A stretch of DNA of 64,000 nucleotides from Haliscomenobacter sp. (GTDB lineage: Bacteria; Bacteroidota; Bacteroidia; Chitinophagales; Saprospiraceae): contig NZ_JADKCX010000010.1 of assembly GCF_016718685.1 (NCBI RefSeq), positions 15,954 to 79,953 of the forward strand. Direction: 5' to 3'. The translations under genes were made by a program, and so were the position numbers. Below are positions 16,602 through 28,244 of the stretch, piece by piece. Numbering within the stretch: the first letter of the stretch is position 1; each line of letters begins with the position of its first letter. The notes beneath the pieces were generated by a model. That model was not told the origin of the DNA. It was given only the letters and a program-made list of their open reading frames with translations, and did no database searches.

Positions 16602-17693
16602 ATGAAGTACGTTTCATCCCTGCTCTGTCTGGTTCTTGTCGGTATTGTATTGACTTCCTGTGGTGGAAAAAAATCAGAAAGCCCAATGGCCGGAGGCGGC
16701 CCTGGCGGCAAACCTGGTGGCCCCGTTCTGCCCACTCCGGTAGACTACATGATTGTGAATGCCCAAGTACTGGAAAACACCTTGTTCACCACGGGTAATT
16801 TGGTGCCCAATGAACAGGTCGACATTCGCCCCGAGCGCGCCGGGCGTATGACCAAGTTGCTCTTCAAAGAAGGGGGCTTGGTTCAAAAAGGCGCACTCCT
16901 GGCCGAATTGGACCGCGAAGAGCTGGAAGCCCAGCTCGCTAAATTCAAAGTCAGTGAAGCCTATAACGAGCGCGAGCTCAAGCGTGCCAAAGACCTTCTG
17001 GCCATTGACGGGATTTCTCAGGAAGATTACGACCGCATTGGTCTTACCCTGGATCAAACCCGTGCCGATATTCGCATTACCCAGGTTGCCCTGGACAAAA
17101 CCCGGATTCGGGCTCCTTTCAGTGGCAAATTAGGGTTACGCCAATTGAGTGAAGGAGCCTATGTGTCGCCTAGCGATGTACTGGTTGCCCTGCAACAGAC
17201 CAATCCCATCAAGCTGGAGTTTGAAGTGCCCGAGCGTTTTTCACGGGATCTACGCCCCGGCCAGCGGGTTCGGTTTAATGTAGAAGGCATCGGCCAAAAC
17301 TTCATTGCGGACATCTACGCACTCAGCAATGAAGTCAATGCGGGTACCCGGACACTTACTGCCCGGGCACGCTGTGCCAATCCCAATGGGCTCCTGAAAC
17401 CGGGAAACTTTGCCAAAGTGCAAGTCATCACCAGCCAAAACAATGCAGCAGTATTGGTGCCTACCGACGCGGTGATTCCGATCTTGAATGGCCAACAAGT
17501 ATTGGTGGTTAAAGATGGAAAGGTAAAAATGCAAACTGTCGTAACGGGACAACGCTTAGAAACGGCCATGGCCATTCTGGAAGGTCTAGCTCCTGGTGAT
17601 ACCATTGTGCTCACTGGTTTGTTGGCCCTCAAAGAAGGTATGCCCGTGATTCCAACCAAATTGATTGAATCTCCAAATCCGTCTGGCCTATGA
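16602..17693 (+). CDS. RND efflux periplasmic adaptor (membrane fusion protein), operon 1
   Basis: 363-residue lipoprotein; lipobox VLTSCGG near residue 25. HlyD/MexA fold: the barrel-sandwich halves with RPERAGRMTKLLFKEGGLVQ and TRIRAPFSGKLGLRQLSEGA enclose a short helical hairpin (residues 105-150). The C-terminal part has the membrane-proximal domain with VLVPTDAVIPILNGQQVLVV. It links the RND pump to the outer-membrane channel encoded downstream. A Gly-rich linker (GGGPGGKPGGPVLP) follows the lipid anchor. The stop codon overlaps the pump start (ATGA). Confidence 0.93.
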   Translation: MKYVSSLLCLVLVGIVLTSCGGKKSESPMAGGGPGGKPGGPVLPTPVDYMIVNAQVLENTLFTTGNLVPNEQVDIRPERAGRMTKLLFKEGGLVQKGALLAELDREELEAQLAKFKVSEAYNERELKRAKDLLAIDGISQEDYDRIGLTLDQTRADIRITQVALDKTRIRAPFSGKLGLRQLSEGAYVSPSDVLVALQQTNPIKLEFEVPERFSRDLRPGQRVRFNVEGIGQNFIADIYALSNEVNAGTRTLTARARCANPNGLLKPGNFAKVQVITSQNNAAVLVPTDAVIPILNGQQVLVVKDGKVKMQTVVTGQRLETAMAILEGLAPGDTIVLTGLLALKEGMPVIPTKLIESPNPSGL

Positions 17694-20600
17694 ATATGTC
17701 ATCTTTGAGCATCGACCGTCCAGTAATGGCAACGGTGATCTCCATAGTTATTGTCCTTTTCGGTTACATTGGATTTCGTTCGCTGGGTTTGCGTGAGTAC
17801 CCCAGCGTTGACCCGCCGGTTGTATCCGTTTCTACGAGCTATACCGGTGCAGCAGCAGACGTGATTGAATCACAAATCACCGAACCGCTGGAAGAAAGTA
17901 TCAACGGCATCGCCGGGATTCGCTCGCTTTCCAGTACTTGTTCGGATGGACGCAGCAACATTCGGGTAGAATTTGAACTGGGCATCGACCTCGAAGCAGC
18001 GGCCAATGACGTGCGGGAAAAAGTATCCCAAGCCCAGCGCTTGCTGCCTCCCGATGCCGATCCACCCATCGTGGCCAAATCGGATGCCAACTCCAACCCG
18101 ATCATGTCCATCACGGTGCAGAGCAATCGCCGCAACCTCATGCAGTTGAGCGAATTTGCCAACAACGTGATGAAAGAGCGCATTCAAACCATTCCGGGTA
18201 TATCCAATATCCGTATTTGGGGTGAAAAACGGTACGCGATCCGCATCAAAATGGATCCAACCAAACTTACGGCGTATAGTCTGACGCCACTTGATGTGCG
18301 CAATGCCCTGCAACGCCAAAATTTAGAGTTGCCTTCTGGCCGGATTGAAGGTTACCGCACCGAGTTGACCATTCGTACCGAAGGACGTCTTTTTACACCA
18401 GAAGAATTTTCCAATATCGTACTCCGCGAAGCGGCTGGTGCGACCATTTTATTGAGCGATGTAGCTGACGTGGATTTGGAAGCACAAAATACCCGCTCCA
18501 TCCTGCGGGGCAACAACATCATTCCCATGGTGGGGGTGGCCATTACGCCACTACCTGGAGCAAACTACATCGATATTGCGGATCGGGTATACGATCGGGT
18601 GAATGAAATTAAAAAAGATTTACCCGCAGATATCATCCTGGACTATGCCTTTGATGGCACAACCAGCATCCGCAAAGCCATTACCGAGGTGGAAGAAACC
18701 CTGATCCTAGCCTTTGGCCTGGTGGTATTGGTGATTTTCCTGTTTTTGCGCAACTGGCGGACTACCTTGATTCCGGTTATTGCCATTCCGATCTCTTTGC
18801 TGGGCGCTTTTTTCATCATGTACATCTTCAATTTTTCCATCAATATTTTGACCCTTTTGGGAATTGTATTGGCTACTGGTCTGGTGGTGGATGACGCCAT
18901 CGTAGTCATGGAAAACATTTTTCGACGCATTGAAGAGGGGCAACAGCCCCATGAGGCGGCGCATGAGGGTTCTAAAGAGATTTACTTCGCCATCATTTCC
19001 ACTTCGATTACCCTCATCATTGTATTTCTGCCCATTGTGTTTTTGCAGGGGCTTACCGGGCGTTTGTTCCGTGAATTTGGCGTCACCGTGGCGGGTTCGA
19101 TCCTCATCTCGATGATCGTTTCGCTTACGCTCACACCCATGATGAGTGCGCGCTTTTTGCGGCAGCAAAAACACGGCTTCATCTACAATTATACCGAAGT
19201 TTTTTGTAGGAATGACCAATTTATACAATCGTACTTTGAAAGGCTTTATGCGTTTTCGTGGGGTTTCCTGGCTGATAACCATTCTGGCAGGCTTTGGCAT
19301 TTACGCGTTGTTGAATGTAATCCCCACTGAGCTGGCGCCAATGGAAGACAAAAGCAGCATTCGTATTCAAATGACTGCGCCAGAAGGGACATCTTACGAA
19401 ATGATGGACCGCTATGTGTTGGAAGTCCTCAAAATGGTAGATACCCTCCCCGAAAAACGTGCCATCATTGCTGTAACTGCTCCTGGATTTAGTGGATCAG
19501 GTGCTTCCAATTCCGGTTTTGTGAGCATCAACCTCAAACAACCGGAGGATCGCGTCCGCACCCAGGATGAGCTGGCCAAATACCTGATGCCAAAAATTTC
19601 CCAGCTGAATTACGCCCGTTCGCTCGTTACCCAGGAACAAACCATTTCTACCGACCGCAGATCGGGTGGCTTGCCGGTGCAGTTTGTAATCCAGGCACCC
19701 AATTTTGATGATTTGAAGCGGGTCTTGCCCAAATTTATGGAAGAAGCCGCCAAAAATCCTGCTTTTGCCATGACGGATTTGGACCTGAAGTTCAACAAAC
19801 CTGAATTGCGTTTGGAGATCGATCGTGAACGCGCTCGAAAACTCAACTTGAACGTGCGCGACATCGCGGAGACCCTCCAGTTGTACTATGCCGGGCAACG
19901 TTATGGCTATTTCATCAAAGACAGCAAGCAGTATGAGGTCATTGGTGAAGCAGCCCGCATTTACCGGGATGATCCACGCGATTTGGCTTCTTTGTATGTC
20001 CGCAATTCGCTGGGCGAGCTGATTCCGATGAGCAACGTTGTAAAGTTGATTGAACAATCCAGCCCACCACAATTGTACCGCTTCAATCGCTATTTGTCGG
20101 CTACCGTTTCAGCGGGTTTGAACCCCGGATACACCATCGGACAGGGAATTGAAGTCATGGAAGAAATCAGTAGAAATGTATTGGATGAATCTTTCCAAAC
20201 GGCTTTGACAGGTACCTCAAAAGACTTCAAAGAAAGCTCTGGCGGGGTTATGTTTGCCTTTATTTTGGCCTTAGCGCTGGTTTATCTCACGCTGGCAGCC
20301 CAGTTTGAAAGCTTCTTTGACCCATTGATCATCATGTTTACCGTGCCTTTGGCATTGGTTGGGGCTTTATTGTCGCTCTGGTGGTTTGGCCATACCCTCA
20401 ACATTTTTAGCCAGATTGGCATCATCGTTTTGGTGGGCATTGTTACCAAAAACGGGATCTTGATTGTGGAATTTGCCAATCAAAAAATGGAGGAAGGTAT
20501 GGGCGCTTACGAAGCAGCCATCGAATCGGCTACCTTGCGTTTGCGCCCCATCCTGATGACCAGTATCGCCACCATTCTGGGGGTTTTGCCCATTGCCCTG

Positions 20601-20762
20601 GCTTTGGGTGCGGCTTCAACCAGCCGGATTCCTATGGGCGTAGCCATCATTGGCGGTTTAAGCTTTTCGCTGATCCTCACGCTGTATGTGATCCCAGCGA
20701 TTTACACCTTTTTCAATCGGAAAAAATCAGTCAAGCATGAATCGATCGCAGTTGCTGAATAA
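17690..20762 (+). pseudogene. RND (HAE1-type) efflux pump, operon 1, one frameshift
   Basis: Inner-membrane proton-driven drug or solute pump, about 1024 residues in AcrB-like layout. In the first half (17690 to about 19200), TM1 (SIDRPVMATVISIVIVLFGY), the porter domain and TM4 with VVDDAIVVMEN carry the paired Asp residues of the proton relay. In the second half (about 19200-20762), FAFILALALVYLTLAAQFES and TM10 with GIVTKNGILIVEF keep the relay Lys. The frames meet at 19199-19205 (G followed by T6); the shift equals one extra or two missing bases. The rest is so well conserved that a read error is likely. It overlaps the TolC gene by 26 bases. Confidence 0.9.
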
Positions 20763-22059
20763 TATTTGTTGTTTATCACTGATCATCATCAGTACAAGCT
20801 CCGTTTTTGCGCAAGCACCGATACTGCAGGTGGAGGATGCCGTAAAGTTGGGGCTGGAAAAAAACTTCAATGTCCAGATCCTGCGCAATCAGGAGCTGAT
20901 TGCTGCCAACAACAATACCCCTGCCCGGGCGGGAATGACCCCAACCGTGAACACAACAGGAACGGTTTCTTACGCCATCAACAATACCTCGCAAAGATTT
21001 TTCACCGGGGAAACGCGCAGTGCCCCCAACGCAGGTACTTTCAACGGCCGGATTGGAGTAGAAGCAGTATGGAACCTGTACAATGGCTCACGCATGTACG
21101 CCATTCGGGATCGACTGACCACGTTTGAACAGCAAAGTCGCGCACTGACCACAGCACAAATGCAGGCCCTTTCTACAGACATTACCCTGGCGTATTTCAA
21201 CATCGTTCAATTGGAGCGCACGACCTCCAACCTGCGCTACGCGGTGAGACTGGATCGGGATTTGCTCAATCTGGTACAAGCCAAAAAGACCATCGGTAGC
21301 GCCACCGGACTTGAGCTGTTGCAATCGCGTTCGCGCCTTACTGCCGACAGTGCACGCTTGGTGCAACAAGAAGCGGACATCAAGCGCTTCTACATGGGGT
21401 TTAACCAATTGCTGAATCGGCCCGTTGAGGATAATTTCCGGGTAGACACCACCCTGTCTACCCAAATGGTGCTCACGGTAGATGAGCTGTTGTTGAATGC
21501 CAGACAAGCCAACCCGGATGTAATCCTCAGCAAACTGGATCAACAAGTAGCCATGCTCAACACCAAGGAAATCAAAGGCACTTTCAAACCAGAACTGGAT
21601 CTTAAGGGAGCGATGAACTATTCTTACCAACGCAACGCGGTAGGTTTTGCCCTATCCAACCGGAACTTTGGACCAGTCTTGGGCCTAACCGGCAGGTACA
21701 CCATTTACGATGGTCAATTGCGCAAGCAAAACCTGACCAATGCCAGAATTGCCGAGGAAAACGCCAAGTTGCGGCAGGATGAATTGTTGTACATGCTGGA
21801 AGCGCAAATTCGTACCCGCTACTCCGATTACCAATCGCTGAAGCAGTTGCGCGATTTGGAAGATGCCAACTTAAAAGTATCTTTGGACCAAGCCAACCTG
21901 GCCCGCGAACTGTATCGGCTGGGTAAAATCACCAACTTTGAAGTTCGGGAATCAACCCTGCTGGAAGTGCAAGCGCGGGATCGTACGATTCAGGCTTGGT
22001 TCCGCCTGAAACAAGTGGAAATTGAACTGCTGGATCTGGCGGGGATGAAGATGTTTTAA
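20737..22059 (+). CDS. TolC-family outer-membrane channel, operon 1
   Basis: 440-residue outer-membrane efflux protein with a signal peptide (CCLSLIIISTSSVFAQ). Two OEP repeats are visible: the first around DAVKLGLEKNFNVQILRNQE and the second in the C-terminal half, with ILSKLDQQVAMLNTKEIKGT at the start and ANLARELYRLGKITNFEVRE near the end (the usual YRLGxxTxxEV signature). It completes the tripartite pump with the two genes before it. The start lies inside the last 26 bases of the pump gene, typical of translational coupling. Confidence 0.92.
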   Translation: MNRSQLLNNICCLSLIIISTSSVFAQAPILQVEDAVKLGLEKNFNVQILRNQELIAANNNTPARAGMTPTVNTTGTVSYAINNTSQRFFTGETRSAPNAGTFNGRIGVEAVWNLYNGSRMYAIRDRLTTFEQQSRALTTAQMQALSTDITLAYFNIVQLERTTSNLRYAVRLDRDLLNLVQAKKTIGSATGLELLQSRSRLTADSARLVQQEADIKRFYMGFNQLLNRPVEDNFRVDTTLSTQMVLTVDELLLNARQANPDVILSKLDQQVAMLNTKEIKGTFKPELDLKGAMNYSYQRNAVGFALSNRNFGPVLGLTGRYTIYDGQLRKQNLTNARIAEENAKLRQDELLYMLEAQIRTRYSDYQSLKQLRDLEDANLKVSLDQANLARELYRLGKITNFEVRESTLLEVQARDRTIQAWFRLKQVEIELLDLAGMKMF

Positions 22060-22133
22060 GTTTTAGGTTTTAGGTTGTCCGGCCGCCGAGCGGAGCCGAG
22101 GTGCGGACAACCTAAAACTTAAAACTTAAAACC
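22053..22133. terminator. hairpin between convergent genes
   Basis: The left arm 22053-22081 and right arm 22104-22133 are almost perfect complements (GTTTTAAG...GGTTGTCCG against CGGACAACC...CTTAAAAC) around a GC-rich 22-base loop. Both flanks are A/T-rich, so it could end transcription in both directions, from the TolC gene and from the DUF5916 gene. The left arm includes the TolC stop codon. Confidence 0.7.
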
Positions 22134-22140
22134 TGTAGGG

Positions 22141-24336
22141 TTAGCCATTCCACCAATAAGTCAATTTGGCCACCAAGGCACGATTCCGAATTTTCAACCC
22201 TTCGGAATAATAATTATCGGTGTAGACGATGAAAAAGTCTGAGGCAGGACTATAGCGCCACTGCACCCGCAGGTTGAGGTTGACGTTTTTGTTTTGGTTG
22301 TTGAATTGGATAAAGTTGGTAAAAAACAGCTTATTCGTCAACGTAAGGTCGATGCGCGGGCCGATCAGCCAAAAATTCCAATCGCTATTCTTCAGTTGTT
22401 CGGGCAACACCACTGCTTCGTCAAATTCGATGCGGTTGTAATTGACACTCATGGCAATCGCAGCTATGGGTTGCAAACGATAACTGATGTCCCCTCCCAA
22501 GCGCAAACGACGCCCATCGGCAAAGTAGCCTCCATATCGAAAAGTGGCGGTATACGTAAAAATATTTTGTGGCTTTGAAGTGAAATCTCCGCCAAAAGAA
22601 CCCCAGTGGTGTTCAGTACCCGTAGCGAGGTTAAACCCTGAAAAGTTGGTTGGATCAAAAGGAGCCAGCAGCTTGACGTAATCCCGTGCTGTCCAAACCG
22701 TCAGTTGCCTGGTATTTTGAAAATTGAAGCGATATACCAAAACGTGGGTAAACTCAGTTTGCTGCGAAGCCGGATTCAAATACTGATTATACATCAACTG
22801 TGGCCCGTGATTGATCAACACTTTTGAATTGGGAAAAAACAGGTAACCTGCCTGGGCATTGATGAATTGGTAGCCCGTTCGCGGCACGTAACCCACTTCA
22901 GCACGATAATCCTTACCCACATTTTCGTATTGAAAAGCGTAAGTCCAACGGCGGGCACTGTACTGCAAATTGGCAGCGAGTACCTGGTCTTTGGTGTCAA
23001 CTCCCGGCGCAAAAGACTTGAGATAAAGCAGTTTACCTTTCCAAATGTTGTTGGCCGAGAGCAGGTTGTATTCAAAACCCAGGTTGCGGTTGTAGCGCTT
23101 GATTTTGCTGGGATCAGTTACCGTTTCAAAATCCAGGGTTTCTTTGTTGATGGCCAGTGCAGTGATGTTGGAGCGGGCAAAGATCTGACGTTGCAAGGCG
23201 AGTACCGCAAAATTCTGACGCGGTGTGCCCTGCTCATCGGCGTTGGTTTGCATGTCCATCAGGCCAATTCGCCAGTTTTTATTCAATTTTCCACTCAAAC
23301 GAGCCCCGTATTGAATGGGCGTATTTAAGCCGATACGCCGGGAAAAAAAAGGCCGGATGTTGGCATAGCCCACGTTGGTAAACAAGTCTCCATTCTCCAA
23401 AAAGAACTGACGGCGCTCCGGGAAAAACAACTCAAAGCGATCCAGGTTGGTTTGTTGGCGGTCTACTTCTACTTGTGAAAAATCGGGATTGACCGTCAAG
23501 TCGAGATTCAAGGCTGAAGTAATGGCAATTTTGGCATCTACCCCCACATCTCCGGTGGTGCTGCCGGGTTTGTTGCCCGTATAATCCTTGGATGTATTGA
23601 CCAGGGCGTAAGGAATCACTGAAAAATTGGCACCGGCAGGTGGTGGTGGTTCATCCCAAACCAAAACACCGGTGTAGGCCAAAGATGCGGTGGGAAATTG
23701 CCGAGGCACGGGCGTCCAGGAGGATTTTTCGGTGGTCTTCAGGTCCAGTCGGCTAAAATTTATACCCCACCGCGAGATGCCACTTTTGTAGCGCAGGGTT
23801 TTAAAAGGCACCGCCATTTCAAAAGTCCACTTGTCTTCTTCGGCTTTTACTTCCGAGGTCCATTTGTTGTCCCAACTCAGGTTGGCGCTGCCCCCTTCAA
23901 ACAACAAACCATCCCATTGCGCACCTTCGGCATTGGAACCAAAGGTGAAGCCGTTGGTGAGGTCGTCAAAAGGATCGATGAAAAGTAGAAAGTTGTCGTT
24001 GCGGCCAAAATTGAAGTCTCGACGCAAAGATTCTACCATATATGGGCCGGGCAGTTTTTCGTAACACACCGCCAGGAGGTACATGTTTTGCTCGTCATAT
24101 AGCATCCGTACCTCGGTACGCACTTTGGCTTTACTGGTATCCATGGGCAATACCATGTAAAAATCGGATACCATCTCCGCCTTGCTCCAGGCAGGGTCGT
24201 CGGCACCGCCATCTATTTTGATGGGGCCATCAGCGCGGTGAATATGGTATTCAAACGCAGCGTTTTTCTTTTGGGAAAAAAGTGAGTGAAAACAAAGCAG
24301 CAGTAGTGTGCTTGTGCAGAGTCGAAAAAGGTTCAT
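22141..24336 (-). CDS. DUF5916 outer-membrane protein with CBM9-like N-terminal domain
   Basis: 731 residues with a signal peptide (CTSTLLLLCFHSLFSQ). Residues 35-210 are a CBM9-like sandwich: DGPIKIDGGADDPAWSKAE, then VRMLYDEQNMYLLAVCYE, FNFGRNDNFLLFIDPFDD and WTFEMAVPFKTLRYKSG, all typical of the N-terminus of DUF5916 proteins. The C-terminal 450 residues are a beta-barrel-like series of aromatic strands ending in VAKLTYWWNG. VNPDFSQVEVDRQQTNLDRF and FFPERRQFFLEN are well-known family motifs. The role is not known; carbohydrate or surface binding is inferred from the domain. Frame is intact throughout. Confidence 0.88.
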   Translation of the reverse strand: MNLFRLCTSTLLLLCFHSLFSQKKNAAFEYHIHRADGPIKIDGGADDPAWSKAEMVSDFYMVLPMDTSKAKVRTEVRMLYDEQNMYLLAVCYEKLPGPYMVESLRRDFNFGRNDNFLLFIDPFDDLTNGFTFGSNAEGAQWDGLLFEGGSANLSWDNKWTSEVKAEEDKWTFEMAVPFKTLRYKSGISRWGINFSRLDLKTTEKSSWTPVPRQFPTASLAYTGVLVWDEPPPPAGANFSVIPYALVNTSKDYTGNKPGSTTGDVGVDAKIAITSALNLDLTVNPDFSQVEVDRQQTNLDRFELFFPERRQFFLENGDLFTNVGYANIRPFFSRRIGLNTPIQYGARLSGKLNKNWRIGLMDMQTNADEQGTPRQNFAVLALQRQIFARSNITALAINKETLDFETVTDPSKIKRYNRNLGFEYNLLSANNIWKGKLLYLKSFAPGVDTKDQVLAANLQYSARRWTYAFQYENVGKDYRAEVGYVPRTGYQFINAQAGYLFFPNSKVLINHGPQLMYNQYLNPASQQTEFTHVLVYRFNFQNTRQLTVWTARDYVKLLAPFDPTNFSGFNLATGTEHHWGSFGGDFTSKPQNIFTYTATFRYGGYFADGRRLRLGGDISYRLQPIAAIAMSVNYNRIEFDEAVVLPEQLKNSDWNFWLIGPRIDLTLTNKLFFTNFIQFNNQNKNVNLNLRVQWRYSPASDFFIVYTDNYYSEGLKIRNRALVAKLTYWWNG

Positions 24337-24513
<177 letters not shown>

Positions 24514-26975
24514 GAAATAGTCGGCCAATTCCGGGCAATCGCTGAGGCATTCACGGTATGCGGCAGAATTTCCAAATTGATCGCGAAAGGTATCAAAAAA
24601 TGGGGAAATGTAGGGCTCCTTTTCCTCTTCATCCTCCCAGTAGTCTCGGTCCCAATCGTGATGGGCGTATTTGTCACAAGTGCCCAGCATGAAGGTGATT
24701 CGGGCGGCAAGCTCTGCATCTGGTTTGGCCTGGTAAGCTTTTTGGTAATAAGCCGCTGCTCTACTCAGTTGGTAATACTCCTTAAAATACGTTTTACCAT
24801 TGGGCATGAAGGAATAGTTTTCGAAAGAAGTATACAGCGATTTGGTTAATTCAGCAACGGATTGACCGTAGCTGAACATCATCCAGTTTTGACCCCAATA
24901 GGTAAAATTGTAATAGGCGTTGCCCAACAAGTAGCAAGCTTCGGCTTGTTGCGGCCCGGCTTGCTCAGCCTGTTTTTGCAATTCAATCATGCGCTTCAAG
25001 ATGGCCTTTTTGTTGTACAATTTGAGGGTTTCTCCCTGCCAGGGATAAGTCTTTACCGTAGCAAAAGGTTCTTGCGCCAAATGGTATTTGAAGGCATAAT
25101 GTTCATTCCAATAGGCATCTGGCAAGTGTTCAAATGCGGCCAAGGCTTCCTCCAGCCGGTTTTGACGAATAGCGATGGTGCCTTTTAGTTCGTACAATTG
25201 TTCCAGGGATGGTGCCGCTTCTAGCACTTTTGTTGCTTCATCTTCATTGTACCAGCCCTGGTTGTAAGCATTTTCCAATTGATTCAATGGCGCCAAAAGC
25301 AGTTTTTCCAAAGCCGTTGGATTTTCTTTTTGCCGCAAGGCAATCAAGGCGTCTACTTCCTCCAGCTTGGCAAAACGATCGAAATAGCTGATCTTTTGGT
25401 AATAATCACTTTCGCTTTGGTACCTATTTTTAGGAATGCGGTAGCCGTGGTTGTAAAACAAACCGGCCGTCATGGCGTCGCCTTTTTGTTGGTACAAGCG
25501 TGAAAAATACAGCATGAGCTTGGGGTACATGCGCAAGCCTTTTTCGCCATACGAAGCGTATTCTTTTACCCGCGCCAGCCCTCGGGCAATTTCGTCTTTG
25601 GCTTCCGGGAAACGGATATCGACCTGCTCTGGCAAAATCAAGAGTTTGATGAGATTTGTTTGCAGTTGCACCACCGGATTTTTTCCATCCTTCACCTTGT
25701 CCAAATGCCCAGCTGCGGGAGTGGATTGATGGTCCAAATAGTACAAATGTGCGGCAGCCAGGTGGGCAAAATCGTGCTGTTTGAATTCCGGGTTTTTGAG
25801 TAAAGTTTCCAATAGCCCGCATAATTCACGCAGGTAGTCTCTGTCTTTGGCGAGGTTCTTTTTTAGGTAGGGGATTTCTTTTTCCAACAAGCCTGTGCTT
25901 TCTCCAGGCATTAAATTATCTTCCTTTTCTTCGTCATCAAAGTCATAATTAGGGATACCTCCTTCAAAAAAAGTAACCTGGGGAGTGAGCATCCAGTCCT
26001 CCAGTTTATTGATTTCCCGGGCCAGCAATTGGGGCAGGTAGCGCGAGGAGGGATCCAGTGCAGCGATTTCCTTTACATTGTCCAGCGCCCTATCCGGCTG
26101 CATGAAGGCATAAATGGCCAGGATGACCGCTTTTTCGTGGGCGGTTTTGGCGAGCCGCAAGACGTCTTCCAAAATGTCTCGATCAAACATTTGGTATACC
26201 CTGATCTTTTTTGACTCACAATGGTCAAATACTTTAGACAACAGATAGGCTGCCTCAGCTTGCTCGCCCTTGCTCGCCATACTTTCCGCTTTGTGGAATT
26301 GCGCCCAGGGCACGAGTACACTTTCCGTATTTTCCCATTCAAAATACTCGTCGCAATAACGGCTGCACTCTTCGGTATTTTCAGCGTAGCGGTACTGCAC
26401 CACCAACTGATAGGCGTAACGGCGTTTGAGAAAAGGGTCAGTCAGGCTTTTTACTTTTTGCTCAGCCTGCCGAATCAAGGGCGTGATTTGATCAAAAAAT
26501 CAAAATCAGCATCGTCTAAACCCCAGGGGTCAGCAGCAGAAAAATGGGCGAACTCGGCCCGCATGGCCAAAATAAGGTAGGCCAAGGCCTCTGCATTTTC
26601 GGGCTGGAGTAGTTTTTGAATAAAGGTGTTTTTATGGAATCGAGCGTCCAGTTCATTTGCATCCAGGGCGTTGAGGAATCGTTCTGGCCCGATTTTGTAC
26701 AGTATTTTCAGGACATCACTTTCCCGCACGTCACTGCCCAGATAGGCTGCCCATTCCCGGCAATTGCGCCGATAATCCTGCAACTCGGGATCCGCCGGGT
26801 ATTGAAACTCGATGTTGAAATTTAAATGAAACGGATTCATAGCCGGGTCCTGGATTAAAGCAGGATTGAACCAGGCAATGCGGTATTCATCGTGAAAAAA
26901 GTAAATTCCACAACCGTTGGTGCGCAGTATCGGCAACAAAAAGAGAAGCAGAAATATGGCGATAAATCGAATCAT
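24514..26975 (-). pseudogene. large secreted protein of unknown function, one frameshift and lost C-terminus
   Basis: The start is taken at 26973-26975, where MIRFIAIFLLLFLLPILRTN gives a signal peptide. The first frame runs to DFLIKS at about 26484; the second continues from there with IRQAEQKVKSLTDPFLKRRY, so one base is probably missing at the G-run 26479-26481. The protein is about 820 residues, helical and TPR-like in rhythm (ALAAFEHLPDAYWNEHYAFK, AYYQKAYQAKPDAELAARIT). The 3' end is swallowed by the C42 tract, after CPELADYFKK. It follows the lipoprotein gene by 22 bases, so the two probably form one unit. No known family. Confidence 0.7.
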
Positions 26976-26997
26976 TGGCAGCGTTTTTAAATATACT

Positions 26998-28137
26998 CTA
27001 ACGCAAAAAATTAAAATCGGCTTTGATCTGTGCTTCGTTCGCTTTGATTTTATCATGATCCCAATCAAAAAAAGCAATGCGTCGGATGTTGCGCCCTAAA
27101 CGTTCTCGCAGCAATTTCAACGTTTCCTGCATTTGCGCGGGCGTAGGTCCATCCATCCGTATCAAATCTCCTTCGCGCAGGTAATCCTGGCGAATCACGG
27201 TATCTTGTAGCACCCGGTATTGGTTGTTTTGCTCATTTTGCAAGTAACTTTCTGTTCCCGGAGTACTGGGGGCCAAATCGCGCAGCAGGCCCTGAAACGC
27301 CCCGGCGCGGTACCAGGCCCCCCAATTGAACTGAGGCAAGGCCACGTCCATTTGCCGGGGATATTTTTTGCCTTTGAGGTAATATTTGACCACCTGGGCA
27401 TCGAGAATGGCGTTGGATTCGGCCAGCTTTTTGGGGTCTCCTGTATTGTAACACATCAACATGACCCGCTCTACTGGCGGAATTCCCATGGTTTTGCGGT
27501 CGCGGTACTGGTGCAGGCGCAGGGTGCAAGAAATCAAATAGTCGGAGGCTTTTTCCTGTAACACTTTTAAAAAGCTAAAATACTTGTCGCGGGTACTGAG
27601 CGTCCAATCACAGTCAATCTGAATTTCGAGCATTTTTTTGCTCCACTCACGCTTCAAAGAATCGACGATGTCACTGCGTTCTTCCCAGGGCACTTGCTCA
27701 GGCAAACGGTCGTAAAAAGAGTAGTTGAATACGTTGCTTACGAAATCTTCATTCAGTTGTTCAATTTTACGGGCAAGCTTGGTGGCCAAGGCCGGGATGT
27801 CCTGATCTTTGATTTGTACAAAGGTTCGGTTGGTGATGTAAACAGTGGGGGTAATCGTTTTTTTGTCCCAGCCCTTCGTATCATTGATTTCGAGTACACC
27901 AGTAGGTACCGCACTCGCATAACCTGCACTCCAGTCTACGTCAAAATAGCGCAGGTAAAAGTGCTGTTGTTGCAGTGATGCTGCCAACTCAGCGTCTTTT
28001 TCCGTAAAGTCCAGTGTAGTTTTCCAATAATAAAATGCCGGGCCGGCATCTTTCCCACTTTGCCCCTGACAATTGGGCAAAAAGAAAAGCACACTCGCCA
28101 ATAGCAATAAAAAAACAAGTCGGATTTTTTGAAACAT
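26998..28137 (-). CDS. lipoprotein of unknown function, DUF3142-like
   Basis: Start taken at the ATG at 28135-28137 (MFQKIRLVFLLLLASVLFFL), about 379 residues. The signal ends in LPNCQGQ, a lipobox, so it is probably anchored in the membrane. The motifs FYLRYFDVDW, KMLEIQIDCDWTLSTRDKYF and VMLMCYNTGDP recall DUF3142 (IQIDxD, TIM-barrel-like); I give that with modest confidence. A longer reading to 28203 adds residues without support. It is the first gene of the pair with the large secreted protein at 24514. Confidence 0.7.
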   Translation of the reverse strand: MFQKIRLVFLLLLASVLFFLPNCQGQSGKDAGPAFYYWKTTLDFTEKDAELAASLQQQHFYLRYFDVDWSAGYASAVPTGVLEINDTKGWDKKTITPTVYITNRTFVQIKDQDIPALATKLARKIEQLNEDFVSNVFNYSFYDRLPEQVPWEERSDIVDSLKREWSKKMLEIQIDCDWTLSTRDKYFSFLKVLQEKASDYLISCTLRLHQYRDRKTMGIPPVERVMLMCYNTGDPKKLAESNAILDAQVVKYYLKGKKYPRQMDVALPQFNWGAWYRAGAFQGLLRDLAPSTPGTESYLQNEQNNQYRVLQDTVIRQDYLREGDLIRMDGPTPAQMQETLKLLRERLGRNIRRIAFFDWDHDKIKANEAQIKADFNFLR

Positions 28138-28244
28138 GGATGTTGACTTAGTGGGTAGAAAGATACGGAAGCTGAAGAAATTATTGTGGGAAAAATACAC
28201 CATCCCCTAAAAAGTAGGGAAAGTAAGGGGTAATTTATCCCTGG

